DNA of 64,000 nt from Daucus carota subsp. sativus (GCF_001625215.2 NC_030389.2:346930-410929), one strand, 5' to 3'. Shown: positions 12,601-24,221, counted from the first letter of the stretch. Notes: generated by a model not told the origin, from the letters alone. Program-made: numbers and translations.

Positions 12601-13335
12601 CATCCTTTTCGAGTAAAAGAAAATCCCATGAATGTGTTGTGTGAAGATTTCTCCCTTGATCCAAGAAAACAGAGACCACATTTGGATGCTCTGCATACAG
12701 GATTAACCGAGTAGCTGCTAATTAGAAGCGTCATTGCAAGTATATAAATCATACTAGCTAGCTAGTATTAGGCAAATATAAATAAAAATCTACAAAACAA
12801 CAACGTACTAGCCATTTGGGTTGCAAGGTTCTCCTCAAGAAGAGCAGCAAAGCCATTAATATGCTTATTATACGAGTAAAATATGGCCTCTCTGGCCTTG
12901 TCTAGGCTGCAAAATGAATGAGGATCAGCACAGCTTGTACATATAATAATATGACTAATTAGTATGTGATGAGTCCAAAACGGACACGAATTAAATCCCA
13001 CATATATAATTAAATCGCAGACAGACAGACCTCCCGCCCAAGAAAGAGGAAAGAAAGCGGTGGTGTGAGTGAGCTCGGCGTTGATGAAGCTCAGCGTCAG
13101 GTAGATTGATTTCCGGGGCATCGTGTACTCCCAGGTATACTATATAAGACTGCATGCCAAGTCCATATATACGTGATATAGTATAACTGAGGATCGGAGA
13201 AAGAAGAATGTAGTTACAAATTAAACCTAGCTAGTAGTTACAAGTTACCTTTTTAATTGCTAAAGCTGGAGTCTGGAGCTGACAAGACACGACGACAAGT
13301 AAGAAAGCAATTACAAAACCAGTGATCAATTTCAT
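9652..13335 (-). CDS. Subtilisin-like serine protease (SBT family, AIR3/SBT5-like)
   Basis: Secreted serine endopeptidase of the plant apoplast/cell wall. Eleven exons, each join preserving frame: 13335-13249, 13149-13031, 12906-12809, 12690-12526, 12380-12287, 12188-11654, 11560-11466, 11128-10883, 10798-10684, 10580-10367, 10295-9652; 803 residues. ATG 13335 opens a signal peptide ([17 protein letters not shown]). An Inhibitor_I9 prodomain follows ([11 protein letters not shown] ... [17 protein letters not shown]). The peptidase S8 triad is Asp155 (NLDTGIWPES), His220 ([11 protein letters not shown]) and Ser557 ([12 protein letters not shown]), with oxyanion Asn326 (SAGNDGP). A PA domain lies at about 365-450 ([12 protein letters not shown]) and a fibronectin-III-like domain at the end ([19 protein letters not shown]). 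Family proteins usually end shortly after VRSP; here an Ala/Pro-rich tail of about 25 residues follows. All catalytic residues are present, so it should be active. Closest by wording to AIR3/SBT5.3-SBT5.4. Confidence 0.93.
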
Positions 13336-13355
13336 TTCGGGCGAGTATTGTATTG

Positions 13356-13362
13356 TATATAT
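13356..13362 (-). promoter_or_regulatory. TATA-like box upstream of subtilase
   Basis: On the minus strand a TATATA stretch lies about 20-30 bases before the subtilase ATG. That is unusually close for a leader, so either the leader is very short or another TATA is used. Confidence 0.3.
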
Positions 13363-13558
13363 GCGAGACGAGGCTAGCTTGTTAATGACTACCAATTAGC
13401 CTCCTCCATCGATAAAATACAAAGATCGAATAGGAAGTTATTTTGATTCAACTAGTTGCAAAGTGATCATCTTATCATTTTCAGACCTTTACTTTGTTAC
13501 TTGTAGATAGATTTTATAACTAACCTCATAACTGCACACGCATATGTATACGCAGGTT

Positions 13559-14592
13559 CAGTGGCGGAACCAGAGGGGGGCTAGGGGATGCTAGAGCCCC
13601 CCCTGAACTTGAAAAAATAGTGTATATTTTTTTTTCAGCCCCCCCTAAGTTATTGAGATGTCAATATAATTTTTTTTAGCCCCCGTTGGATTATAGATAT
13701 AGAGAGACTTGCTTTCCAAATTTCAAGGTATGATATTTTGATTGATTCTTGGATAAATTGTTATTCTTTAATCTTTTCGTATCTGTTGTGATTTTGTGTA
13801 AAAAGATTGTTAATTGAGGGTTCTGGATTTCTCAAGAATTAGAGTTTGAATTTTGAACTATTTTACATTTGTTCTTTTGAATTATGATGGTCACTTAGTT
13901 GTTTTCAAAAGACTTTGCACATAATTACATTATTCTTCTTATATGTTAAAATGTGCATGGACCCTCTTCTAGCAGCTTGTATAATCTTAAGAAATGCTCC
14001 TGCACTCTAGATAAAAAGTATCGATCTAAAATGTTCTCGAACATGATTCCACTTCGACCTGGATCACCAGGGATCACGTTCGAGTTCGCTGACTTTGGCG
14101 ATCCACCTTTAACGTAAGCGATATTACAAAGGAAGATAACTTGACACTATCTTGATTGAAATTGTTTTTAGAAACGTACTTTAGTAAAAGAAATAAGAAA
14201 AGAAAGGAGCTGAGAAGATGATACAGATGAAAGAAAAGACACACGAGACATGCCTTTTTACAAAAAAGATTTAGATCCCCTTATAAATATGTATTGAAGG
14301 TCCTTATCATTTATTAAGTAACCTTAAAATTCATTTTTTGATTAACTTACTTCTCTATTTTCGGGTAAAATAAATATTTTAATCATGAAATCATAAGTAG
14401 ACTATATATTGTTAGTGAAAAATCACTAAAAGAGATCAAGATATCGAATCGCGAACCGGATTCGCTGGTCATCGTACCCGATTCATAACAACTGGCATTT
14501 TACGTACCCGATCGTCCGTACCTAGTACCCGAATGACCCGTGAACAACATTGTTTGAGCCCCCCCTAAATCTAAGTCCTGGTTCCGCCACTG
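13559..14592. mobile_element. Non-autonomous hAT element with exact 8-bp target duplication
   Basis: The left end CAGTGGCGGAACCAG and the right end CTGGTTCCGCCACTG are perfect inverted repeats. CGCAGGTT flanks them at 13551-13558 and 14593-14600, an exact 8-bp duplication. Subterminal poly-C/poly-G segments (AGCCCCCCCT type) occur at both ends. The 1034-bp body has no transposase ORF. It lies just upstream (promoter side) of the subtilase gene. Confidence 0.9.
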
Positions 14593-14600
14593 CGCAGGTT

Positions 14601-16902
14601 TGTTATTTAGTCGTCTAACTGTGTAACATATATATACGCATGGGAGAATTTTTTATGCCAATATTCTAGTGAAGCAGTTGTATGATCATCTAATCTAAGA
14701 CTTTAACAAGTCAAGCCCCTGCGTGAAACTAGCATCAACACGTGAATTTTAGTTTAATCTTCTTAATATTTTATAATCCATGATGTTTGATCTAAAAATA
14801 TCACCATGCTCTTTTACAATTACAAGAATAATGTTTTAATTTAATATACTTAATGGTTCACTAAGATGCAACTCAACTTTTTTTATAATATATTCTTAAA
14901 AATATTATGACAAGATAAGGGTCAATGTTTGATTTAAAATATAAATATTTAGGACTTTTTTCATAAATATCCAAGTCTAAATGATCTTTTGGAAAATTAC
15001 TGTCACTTTTTAAAACAAATTACAAAAATACTATATTTCAAGATATATTTGTAAAAACACGGAGGTTGCATATGCAACCATATCTGCAACTGCTAGCACC
15101 CATATATGCAACCACAAATGCAACTTTGAATTTTTTTTTTTGAAAATTACGTTTAGTTGTATAATAAGTTGCAACTAGTTGCAAATGGCTAAAAATAACG
15201 GCATCTACAGGGCCAATAACAATAACACAAAAACAATCATAAAAGCAAAATCAACAAGCATTACAACCAGAAAATCAACTAAAGCATCATACTAGAAATT
15301 AACTTAAAAGCAACCAACTAGCACACTTCTCTTCCTCTCCGTACTTACCTCCCTCCTATACATGTTCTTTCCGCCACCGCTGAGTATCGGCCTCATCCTC
15401 CGTCACTACCTATTGTCACCGTTAGAATCCATTTTCACCTCCCTCTATCCAGCCCCCAACTCCATCCCGAGGTTGTGGAGAGAGACACACGAGATAGAGA
15501 GGAGGAGGAGATAGCGAGGATAGAGAGAAAGAGAGAGATTAAAAAGGCGAGAGGATAGTGAGAGGAGAGGACAACTGACCTCGATGATGAGATGAGAAGA
15601 TGAAGATGGCAACCCGCGAGAACAAACTCGAATCTATGCAAATGTTCTAATTGAAATTGTACAAAGGAAACGTATTTTCGCAATGATTCAAGGCATGTAG
15701 TAATTTTGCAAATAACATGGGAAAAAGGGGCATTTTTGCCAAATTCCCAAACATTTATTGCAAATTTATACTATCTATAATAAGCCAACATCAGAATAAT
15801 TTGTAGTCTACAAGTCCGCAACACCCATCATTAAGCAGTACAGTTTAAATTACAGACACTTATAATGTATTAAAAGATAAAAATTCCACCATTATTGTTT
15901 TAATTATATTATATTATTTAAAAAAATTGAAAAAATAGCCTATTATCATTAAGATATATTAATATTGAAAAATAATTAAAAGATAAATTGGATGTCAAAT
16001 ACAAATTTTATATAAATAAATATGAATCTTCTTAATAGATATTTAAATAAATATATTATCTTTATTACAAACACTCATGATATTACAAGATAAAAAAATT
16101 CTACCATTATTCTTTTAAATATAATATTTAATTAGTTAAAAAATAAAAAAGTAACCTACTGTCATTAAAATATATTACTATTATAAAATAATTAACAGGC
16201 AAATAGAAAGTCAAATAAAAAATTTATATAAATAATGTGAATCTTCTCAAATAGATAATAAAAATATTTACTATTTATACTACTGATTTACAATATAAAA
16301 AATATTATAAAAACTAAATTTGTAAATGAAAATATAATCAAACGTTTCATGTGATTTAACCAGATTTCAATTAATTATCATAGAATTGTCCATTCAAAAA
16401 AAAAATATGACATCTAATAATATCAAACAAAATAAAATAAAATAATAATAATAAATTTTGAAATATATAGTTGTGTTTTATACGTGTTTAAGGCTAATAT
16501 TTGCAATAACTTAAGATAATAATATTAGTTAGTATGAGAAGTAATAACTAATATTATTATCTAAGATTTCATTCATAATTGTTTGAATGTTTAAATATAA
16601 TTAATTTATCTTAAATCCGTGAAGATACAAACAAAATATTAACATTAGCATAATATGTAATTATATAAAAGATGTAACTACTTACATGCTATTGCGTTTT
16701 GGATATTTATCAATATGTATAAACTATATTTTCTCGTGTTTTTATATAAATTGATCATATTATTTTATTCCAAATAGAAAAAATGATAGAGATAAAAGTA
16801 TCAATACTATTTATTTTTTTATGTGATGTTTTTATTATAAGAAAAATGTAGTAAACCGGGCATGAAAGTTTTGACTGAATTTAGCTAACGATAATATATT
16901 TA
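14601..16902. other. Intergenic AT-rich sequence, no gene seen
   Basis: This stretch has only short chance ORFs. It holds a patch of TGCAAC/GTTGCA motifs (15060-15200), a purine-rich GAGAGA patch (about 15475-15570) and very AT-rich DNA from 15770 on, including near-duplicate segments around 15840-16000 and 16060-16250 (ATCTTCTTAATAGATA / ATCTTCTCAAATAGATA type). No gene or complete element could be supported. Confidence 0.6.
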
Positions 16903-17908
16903 GGATTTGTCTGGTGTGTTTGTATGAACACATGCTAAACACTGAGATCTATAAATCTGGATGATTTCGATGCAGGGGTCCATCATTATTAAAGAATTTT
17001 TTTTGCCAAAATTTAGAGTGGATTTCATTAATACTTTGAAAGAGACTCAATCGGGACAAACCCTCAACTGATGATGCAACCAGGCTGAAAAACAAATAAA
17101 CGAGCTAAATAATTAGTCGTTTTGTTTTCGGATTGCTTAACAAACTGAATACAAATATTCTGAAAATTAAAAATGAAGATAATGGTTTCTTAAGCAATCC
17201 AACCTGCATCTCTCTTGAAAATAGTAGCTTCACAATTGACCCTCACAGTAATTTCATGGATAGTGTAATGTTCTAAGGACTCAGTTGCAAAAACTGAGTA
17301 TAGAGACCTCATGTTATGAACAGATATATTTTGTGAGAGGTGAGCACATGCGATTTTTACTACCATTCTAAACGCACCCCAGCTATCTAATTGCCGGACT
17401 CCAGCTATAGAGCTGCCGAAAGTGTTGTTGATGCGAGATGTCCAGATCTCCCAATACACCGTAAAATTCATTTTCAACCCAAATACATCGCATAAAGCGA
17501 GACACATCGCACAAAACGATACACTCAAACACACGAATAATAAATCAGACAGAAGACAATGAAAAAACCCAAATGGGTTTCCCCGAATTTTGTGGAACAA
17601 AACTCGATTTTATTGACGAAGAAACAAACAAAGAGCGTTATTAATAGAAAGTTAAAAAGAAGAAAAGAGGTGTTGTGTGGATGGAGAAGCGGTGGCTAGA
17701 GAATTGAGATGGGACGAAAGGAGATAGGGATAGTGATGGGTGGAAGAGATGGATAGAGATGGGTGGAAGAGGTGGAGGAGGCTAGGGTGTTGGAGGAAGA
17801 TATAGCGGCCTACTCTCATTATTAAAGAGTTTAAGACAATCAAAACAAGAAAAATTTTATCAAATTTTGTGTTTATAGTGTGCCCATGAGCATACCATAG
17901 AGAAACCA
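16903..17908. mobile_element. MULE-type MITE (GGGTTTGTCTAGTG family) carrying an 820-bp insert
   Basis: The ends match the MITEs at 43245-43425 and 57216-57408 (left GGATTTGTCTGGTGTGTTTG, right TGTGCCCATGAGCATACCAT). An exact 9-bp duplication ATATATTTA flanks them (16894-16902 and 17909-17917). Removing the nested insert 16996-17815 and one 13-bp duplication leaves 173 bp, the normal size for the family. Confidence 0.85.
16996..17815 (-). mobile_element. Retroposed insert (LINE-derived or processed copy) nested in the MITE
   Basis: A 13-bp direct repeat TCATTATTAAAGA bounds the insert (16983-16995 and 17816-17828). A short A tail lies at its minus-strand 3' end (T8 at 16997-17004), so it looks target-primed, in minus orientation. 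On the minus strand it opens with a pyrimidine-rich leader and then an open frame of 136 codons (17600-17190; first ATG-anchored part from MNFTVYWEIW). This ends VNCEATIFKRDAGWIA, which faintly resembles the start of a LINE-type RNase H domain (VNVDAAIF..GWVARD). The 3' end, TTAATGAAATCC ... TTTTGGC plus A tail, is LINE-like. Whether it is a short non-LTR element or a retrocopy of a host transcript is not resolved. Confidence 0.6.
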
Positions 17909-17948
17909 ATATATTTAAGTCATTCCGTTTGACATATTAAACTACACA

Positions 17949-19170
17949 TAGGGATGGCAACGAGTCGGATCGGGTCAGGTTTCTTGAGATTCAGACCCGA
18001 TCGATCCATTATATTTTGGGTCGGTTCGGATCTGGGTATCTAAAATGAAGATCCGAATCCGATCTGTCGGGTTTTTCCGAGTTTCGGTTCGAGATCGGGC
18101 TTAATTCGGGTTTTATTCGAATACCTAATAAAATAAAATTAAAAATTATATACCTATCAAAAATGTAATGATTGATTTTTTAAAATGTAGGAATATAAAA
18201 AGGGGCTTCACATGTTTCATTTAGTACAATAAACACGTGAAACATGCTAATTTAATTGTTTAGAATCATTCAACTTATCATTTATATTTTTATTATATTT
18301 TGATTATTTAATGAACAATAATTAAGAAAAATACAATATTGGTAAAATGAATATAAATTATGTAACACGCGTATAAAATTAAGTAATATGTTAATATATA
18401 TAACTAATAATTTATAATACTTCAATATATATACTATACATTTAACACATGCACATGGATATATATAATATTTTGTATCGGGTTTTTATCGGATTGGGTT
18501 CGAATAGGTTTTTAGTTTTCGGGTTTCGGGTCGGGTCTCGGTTCGAAATACTTAAGATCCATATCCAGATCTAAACTTTTTCGGATCTAAAGATACGATC
18601 CAGATCCAACAAAATCGGGTTCGGATAGATACTATCGATTCGGCACGGGTAGGGTAAAACTAGGGGTGTAAATTATCCAAACAGTTCGTGAGCTACTCGA
18701 GATCGGCTCGTAAAATATTCAAATTCGGCTTGAAAATAATCGAGCGGAACTCGACCTCGAGCTATTCGAATAGTTTACCGAGCCGAGTTCGAGCTTCATA
18801 TTACTCGGTTCGTGAGGCTCGCGAGCCTAATCGAGCCTATAGTATAATAATTATTTTTATATCATTTCTATATTATTATTTAAAATATTTGATATTTATA
18901 TCTCTTTTATATATTTAATCGAATCGAACTCGAGCTGAACCGATCATGTTTCGAGTTTTTGTTAATATGTGGCCAAATCATTCAAACTTTCGAACCGAAC
19001 TCGAGTCTATCAAATTTTCACGGACCGAGCTTCGAGTTTAAAATTAAAGGCTCCTGGACTCAAAGTCGAGCTCAAACCCGAATTTTTTCATCGATCTCGA
19101 GCCGAGTCTGACAGTGTTCAACTCGGCTCGGCTCGACTCGATTACACCCCTGGGTAAAACTGTCATCCCT
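17949..19170. mobile_element. Older MITE with AGGGATG ends, interrupted by a younger element
   Basis: The left end TAGGGATGGCAACG and the right end (complement CGAGGGATGACAG) are inverted repeats. Subterminal GGGTCGGGT/CGGGTTT-rich segments are typical of the widespread plant AGGGATGGCAA repeats. The interior is AT-rich. The right part is split by the element at 18661-19152. No clean target duplication was found. A one-ended relative starts at about 22785 (TAGGGATGACAAAATTTTC, followed by CCGAACC motifs). Confidence 0.55.
18661..19152. mobile_element. Nested hAT-type MITE (TAGGGGTGTAA ends)
   Basis: The ends TAGGGGTGTAA and (complement) CAGGGGTGTAA are inverted repeats, with an exact 8-bp duplication GGTAAAAC at 18653-18660 and 19153-19160. 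The 492-bp body has many CTCGAG/TCGAGC motifs near both ends and an AT-rich centre. The small ORFs inside are not credible genes. It landed in the older element at 17949-19170. Confidence 0.82.
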
Positions 19171-19587
19171 CGTTCCTGACCCCCACGGGTTTGTGATCTG
19201 GGAGTTGTTGACACCAGATTTCATTTCAAACTCCGAGTGTTACAACATTTAGAACTTGTATAAATTAGGAAATTATTCCCGCTTACCTCGTTTTTTTAAT
19301 GATTAATAAAACACTTACCTCGTTTTTTATTGAAATCTACTGAAAACGGTATGCGTATTTGTGAATTTATTAACATATAAGTATTATACTTATTATCAAA
19401 AATCCTTAGTCATGAAGGCAACGTTTACTCTTCTTATTTTGTATATTGTCAAATTTATCCATAAAATACAATTTTTTTGGCAAATAGAGTATATGATTTG
19501 GAATTGTTTTTATGAAGACACGATTTTGTAACTTAAATGTGTGCATGGGTTTTTAGGCCTCTCATTCATCGGCGTGAAAGAGTACAT

Positions 19588-20249
19588 TGGGCTTTTTGGC
19601 CGGCTTTTAGATTTATAGGTTAGAAGTACTTATCCGTATCGTTTGTTTAAAAAATCAAGATGTACTTAAAAAAAGTTCGGAATACTAGTTTTTGTTTCAT
19701 GACTTCTACTTATTTTCCAAACACTTTAATTATTTATAAATTTTAACTTGCTTCTAAATTCTAATTCACTTTTTTACTTTAAACAATAAGCACATATTTT
19801 AAGTTTATCCAATCCCTTATACTCCCTCAGTCCAAGGTTTGTTTTCTTTATTTTTTGGCACGCATTCTGAGGCTTTTATAATATTTTTTTTCCTGAATAA
19901 AAGTTTGACGTTTAAACTTTTATTAAAAAACAAACTATACTTCATAAGAGTCTCAAATGCGTGCAAACGGTGAACGTAAACAACGTGTTAGGACAGAGAG
20001 AGTGGGTGTTTGGCCCCCCTTTTAAGCCGGGCTTCTCGACTTATATGTTAGAAGCACTTATTTCGTACCGTTTGTGTAAGAAGTCAAGAAGCACTTAAAA
20101 AAAGCTATGAATGCTAGCTTTTGTTTCAGGGCTTCTAATTATTTCCCAAACACTTTAATCACTTATAAGTCTTATTTTGCTTCTAACTTCTACTCCACTT
20201 ATTTATTTTAAGTAATAAGCATTTATTTTAAGCTAACCCAAACGGCCCC
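19588..20249. repeat. Two direct copies of one MITE flanking a Stowaway-like element
   Basis: Copies at about 19588-19815 and 20003-20249 share TTAGAAG.ACTTAT, AAGTACTTAAAAAAAG-type segments, TTTTTGTTTCA, TTTCCAAACACTTTAAT and TTAAGTTTATCC/TTAAGCTAACCC in order. Between them, 19822-20002 has Stowaway-like ends (CTCCCTCAGTCC on the left, complement CTCTCTCTGTCC on the right). All lie downstream of the dirigent gene; no gene is seen. Confidence 0.65.
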
Positions 20250-20396
20250 AGAGTATTACTCGAAAGCTTCACATAGCCAGGTACGCACATCAGATACGGT
20301 GATTACAGATGGATAAAAGTCAGAAAATAGAACGAACAGGTGATGCATAATTAAATTTAGGCTGCAGAAAGAAACAGCAATAAATAATACATGAAC

Positions 20397-20954
20397 CTAA
20401 TAATGTTGAACAATTACATTGTACTCAACAGTAGCATTACCCGCCGGAACGTCAAAGTAATAGAAATCCAAGAGCGCCACTCCTCTTGCAAGCCTGAAAA
20501 CACCCGTTCCTCCAACAACGGGCATTTCTCGGTGTTTCTGCAAGGTTGGGTTCCGACCCAGAATGCTTAGAGTACTGCCATTGTACTTGCCCTCAGTAAA
20601 CACCAATGTCATGGCACAAAGTAGGCTGAATTCATCCATATCTGAAGAGGAGAATAGGCCCTGTACTCGACCAACCTGCTTGGAATGAAACTCGGGTCCA
20701 ACTGTTAACGGATCATCCATTATGTTAGACATGCCGAATTTAGTTGGTGAAGTCTTTGTGATTTGTGCATTCGCCACGTTGACTGAGGTGGTATCGAAGA
20801 TATCATGGAAGTAAAAGTGAAGTCTGGTCACTTTCTGCTCCGCCATAGCCACCTCCGAGAACCACTTTTCAACTTGTTGGGGGTTTCTGGCTACACCAGA
20901 AGACGCAACTGAGCACAGCACTAATAATATCAATAAACTGTGCAGCTTCTCCAT
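20397..20954 (-). CDS. Dirigent protein
   Basis: Single-exon gene of 185 residues, the usual size for the family. Dirigent proteins are secreted beta-barrel proteins that steer stereoselective coupling of phenoxy radicals in lignan/lignin-type chemistry. ATG 20954 opens a signal peptide (about residues 1-22, MEKLHSLLILLVLCSVASSG). Conserved blocks are LHFYFHDIFD (45-54), VGRVQGLF (94-101), MTLVFTEGKYNGSTLSI (115-131) and REMPVVGGTGVFRLARG (142-158). NGS at 125 and NAT at 173 are candidate N-glycosylation sites. It ends VIVQHY, where many relatives have YNVxVxHY, so the C-terminus looks intact. The exact subfamily and product stereochemistry cannot be read here. Confidence 0.95.
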   Translation of the reverse strand: MEKLHSLLILLVLCSVASSGVARNPQQVEKWFSEVAMAEQKVTRLHFYFHDIFDTTSVNVANAQITKTSPTKFGMSNIMDDPLTVGPEFHSKQVGRVQGLFSSSDMDEFSLLCAMTLVFTEGKYNGSTLSILGRNPTLQKHREMPVVGGTGVFRLARGVALLDFYYFDVPAGNATVEYNVIVQHY

Positions 20955-21008
20955 TTTATTCTTATCTTTGATATATCGATACTATTTGTAGAGGCTATGA
21001 TACTCAAA

Positions 21009-21017
21009 CTATATATA
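21009..21017 (-). promoter_or_regulatory. TATA box for dirigent gene
   Basis: TATATATAG on the minus strand lies about 57-63 bases upstream of ATG 20954, giving a short leader of about 30 nt. Confidence 0.55.
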
Positions 21018-21724
21018 ATGGCCTCATGTGAGAGGAGGGGTCACATGCATAGTCGATATCCACTTGCTGAGACCATTTCCAAGTGCATCTAAATCCAAAC
21101 GCCAAACACAACAAACAAACCTAATATCCTGCATCGTCCTTTCAATTAAAAAGTTGTTTGTGTTCCTCTTTCCTTTTTGTGATAATTTGTTCCGTCTACT
21201 CAGTATTGGCGACTGACTCTCGCCCCTTTGTCCGTCAGCTCGTCCTAAACGACAACTGGGGTCGACAAATATTCAAATTAATATTTGTCAAAATCAGTAT
21301 TTTAACCGTGGTTCAAGCAGTCGAAATAACACACACCTATATATATATGGAGGCTTTTTGTCGAAATTTTTTATCAAATTTAGATGATAATTTATCTGTT
21401 TGAAATGGATAGGCGGGAGAAAACTCTTCTGTGTCGTGACCGAGACATATGTTCAATCATTTCAAGAATTTCGTTTGATATAAATTATGTTTTCCAATGT
21501 TCTCTATTTTAATTATTATATTTCACGGATTCATTTCAGCAATACTTAATTTTAGCATAAATTCGTCGAAACTAGCCGGTTACACGAAGGATTGATTAAA
21601 AATAAACGGCGTAAATTCAAATGGAATTGGAAAATCAAATATTGTTAGTTAATAACCTGCAAGCCGGCATGCTTTTGATCTTTTACGGTTGGAAGACATG
21701 CATGCCATCTTGTAGATGGAAAAT

Positions 21725-21890
21725 GCTTGGTGCACATAATTGTGTACAAAAACATGTACATAATGACCTGTGTCAGATTTTAATTGGATGGCCCCCCTGC
21801 ATTTACACCAACCACCCCAATTAAAATCCACCACATCACATGCCACATCATTATGTACAAATTTTCTGTACACAATTATGTGCACCTAGC
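21725..21890. mobile_element. Small hairpin MITE (GTGCACATAATTGTGTACA ends)
   Basis: The arms GGTGCACATAATTGTGTACA at each end are inverted (one difference beyond this in the outer bases). The 166-bp body includes ATTTTAATTGG and its complement. A diverged relative lies at about 25371-25531 (GTGCATAAAATTTGTACATAA ... TACACAATTACGTGCACC). No sure target duplication. Confidence 0.65.
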
Positions 21891-22784
21891 ACTACTCCTT
21901 GTAGATATATGTATTTTTTTTGACAGTTTATTCTAACAAATATGTTTTTACAAGTTATTCGTTATTAAATGGGAGGTAGGCAGTAGGCAGCGAGGATAAA
22001 AAAACATGACCGCACTATGGACAACTTTCCTTTGGATAAGGCAGCTGATCGAACGGGAATGCTGTCGTGTTATGTTTGTGTAAAATGACATCTTGACCGG
22101 AAATATTTTTGGGATATCATATGACTCTATTTTTCCAATTTTTTGAAATTTGTGACAGCTACATACTTAACTGTATAGGATATTTTGACTTATATGGAAA
22201 CATTTTCTGTTTGTAAACAGGTCTACAATTGGATATTTAAGATGATATTTAGGAATGTTTTTATTTATTTTTTATGATTGGTATTAGGGCTGATACTATT
22301 ATTTTCAATATATTTATAACATCACCATATCGATTAATTAGTTAAAGAGTATTTGGATCTTTTATAAACACAAAAAAAATAACTAATGTATATCAATTTG
22401 TTAGCACTTTTGGCTAGACCTGTGTTTGTTTGTCGAGTCCGGTATGCATCTAGTTGTTAGTTGTGGGTTTGAAATATTATAAATGGTATAAGACCTCTAC
22501 CCGGCCGGAAGTGCAAAGACCCTACGTTATAAGACTTGATCGGAGCTCAAAGCCCTACGTTATTTGTTGTTTCTCGAAAAATCAAACAAAAGAAATTTTA
22601 AATTTGATTTTTTATATCTCTATATATCTGCTACGTTGTATCTCAACCTCATTGCGCCTTGATAAACCCTAAAATCGATTTATTCATGTTTACTCAGATT
22701 TGATAACAACTCATTAAAATCCTTTTACCTAATAATTTGATTTATTTCTGTACAGAGCATTCGTATTTTGGTGATGGTGTTCTT

Positions 22785-24063
22785 TAGGGATGACAAAATT
22801 TTCTGAACCGATGGATATTCGACCGAACCGATCCGAAAATTTTTATCGAACCCGGTTTATATGGTTTGGTTACAGGTTTGCCTTTTATTTTTAAAAACCG
22901 ATTGATTTTTATACGGGTTTGATTTTTAGGCCAACCGAACCATTACCGACCTGATTATCCGAAACCCGAGTCGAATCTGAACCAAATCGAAATCCGACCG
23001 AACCCAATATTATAAATTTATCGTATACCATTATACAATATACATATAATATTTATATAAAAAAATTTCATTATCATAAGATGACAAAATATGTGTAAAA
23101 AAGAATAATTATATTGCTATCTTTATTAATCATTTTTCATCACGTATTCAAATATAAGTTATAATATTAATTTATTTATATATACTAAATAATTATCTTT
23201 TTATTATAAAATAAGACATAATCTAGTATTAAATAGTTTTTCTAAACAAGAAAAGTATTATCAAAAATTTTGTTTAACTAAATAAATAACATAAAATCCA
23301 TACAATTTTATATAAGAACGCGATGCTATATATTCTTGTGTATAACAATAATCTACATTTATTTTTAATAAGCTCAATTAATAAAAAGTTCTTAAAAAGC
23401 TGAATTAATAAAACTTAACTAATACTTCAAAAAAATGAAGCTTCTTTGTTGTTCGGATGAGAATTTATTGCACTTGGAATAGATTTCTATATATATCAAC
23501 ATGAATAATTTGTATTTGTGGAAGAGAAGAGAAATATTTATTATCTATAGGATTATACAGTTTAAGAGTTGAAAGTGATAACCCTTATGCTATCAAGAGA
23601 AAGTGATGAATGTGATCCCTTTTGATGGATGCGATCAAGCTGCGAGGGTACCATAGGGTTGGTATTTGCTAAATGTTGGTGATCGAGTCATGTAGGATTA
23701 ACTATATGTGTTGATTTCAAATGATCTAGTGAACTTGATGAGCATTAAATTGCTTATTCTTATATTAATTTATAGTCTATGAATAGTAAAGAGTGAACAT
23801 TGCACATATCTAAAGGATGGCCCGAGAACGAGTGGTAGCAAGTTCAAGGAGAAAGCGCGACAGGCAAGCTAGGAGGTAGGAGGATTCATTGGAGTGTTTC
23901 CATGACGGGGATGAAGTTGGTTATCTTTGTAATATATGATTATGTAATTTGTATTGTAAGAATATTTTAGTTAGAATTACAAGGAGCCGATCAACCATGA
24001 ACTTGTGGACAAATTTTATATGTTTAAGCATGTATGCTAGAAATGGGGTGGCGGCCTGGATCC
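22785..24063. other. Intergenic stretch between dirigent and PMEI-like genes
   Basis: It begins with a one-ended, degenerate copy of the AGGGATGACA/CCGAACC repeat family (about 22785-23010), then AT-rich sequence to about 23450, then unremarkable DNA. Short ORFs show no family features. No gene supported. Confidence 0.5.
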
Positions 24064-24221
24064 ACGGGATGTGCGTTTTGGAATGTCACACATACCTTGA
24101 TTTACTGAGAGAGAATATACAGTGGAATATAAAACAAGCCTTACGGGATGTGCGTTTTGGAATGTCACACATACCTTGATTTACTGAGAGAGAATATACA
24201 GTGGAATATAAAACAAGCCTT
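24064..24221. repeat. Perfect 79-bp tandem duplication
   Basis: Units 24064-24142 and 24143-24221 appear identical base for base, beginning ACGGGATGTGCGTTTTGGAA. The identity implies a very recent duplication or an assembly artefact. Confidence 0.9.

Noticed and set aside
15435-15683. Minus-strand 82-codon frame over a GA-rich patch
   Set aside because: Composition-driven (GAGA tract), no domain.
18480-18560. GGTTCGAAT-like text resembling a tRNA T-arm
   Set aside because: It belongs to the GGGTCGGGTT-rich end of a MITE; no acceptor or anticodon stems can be formed.
18688-19157. Plus-strand frames inside the nested element
   Set aside because: Simple TCGAG-rich subterminal repeats of a hAT MITE, not a gene.
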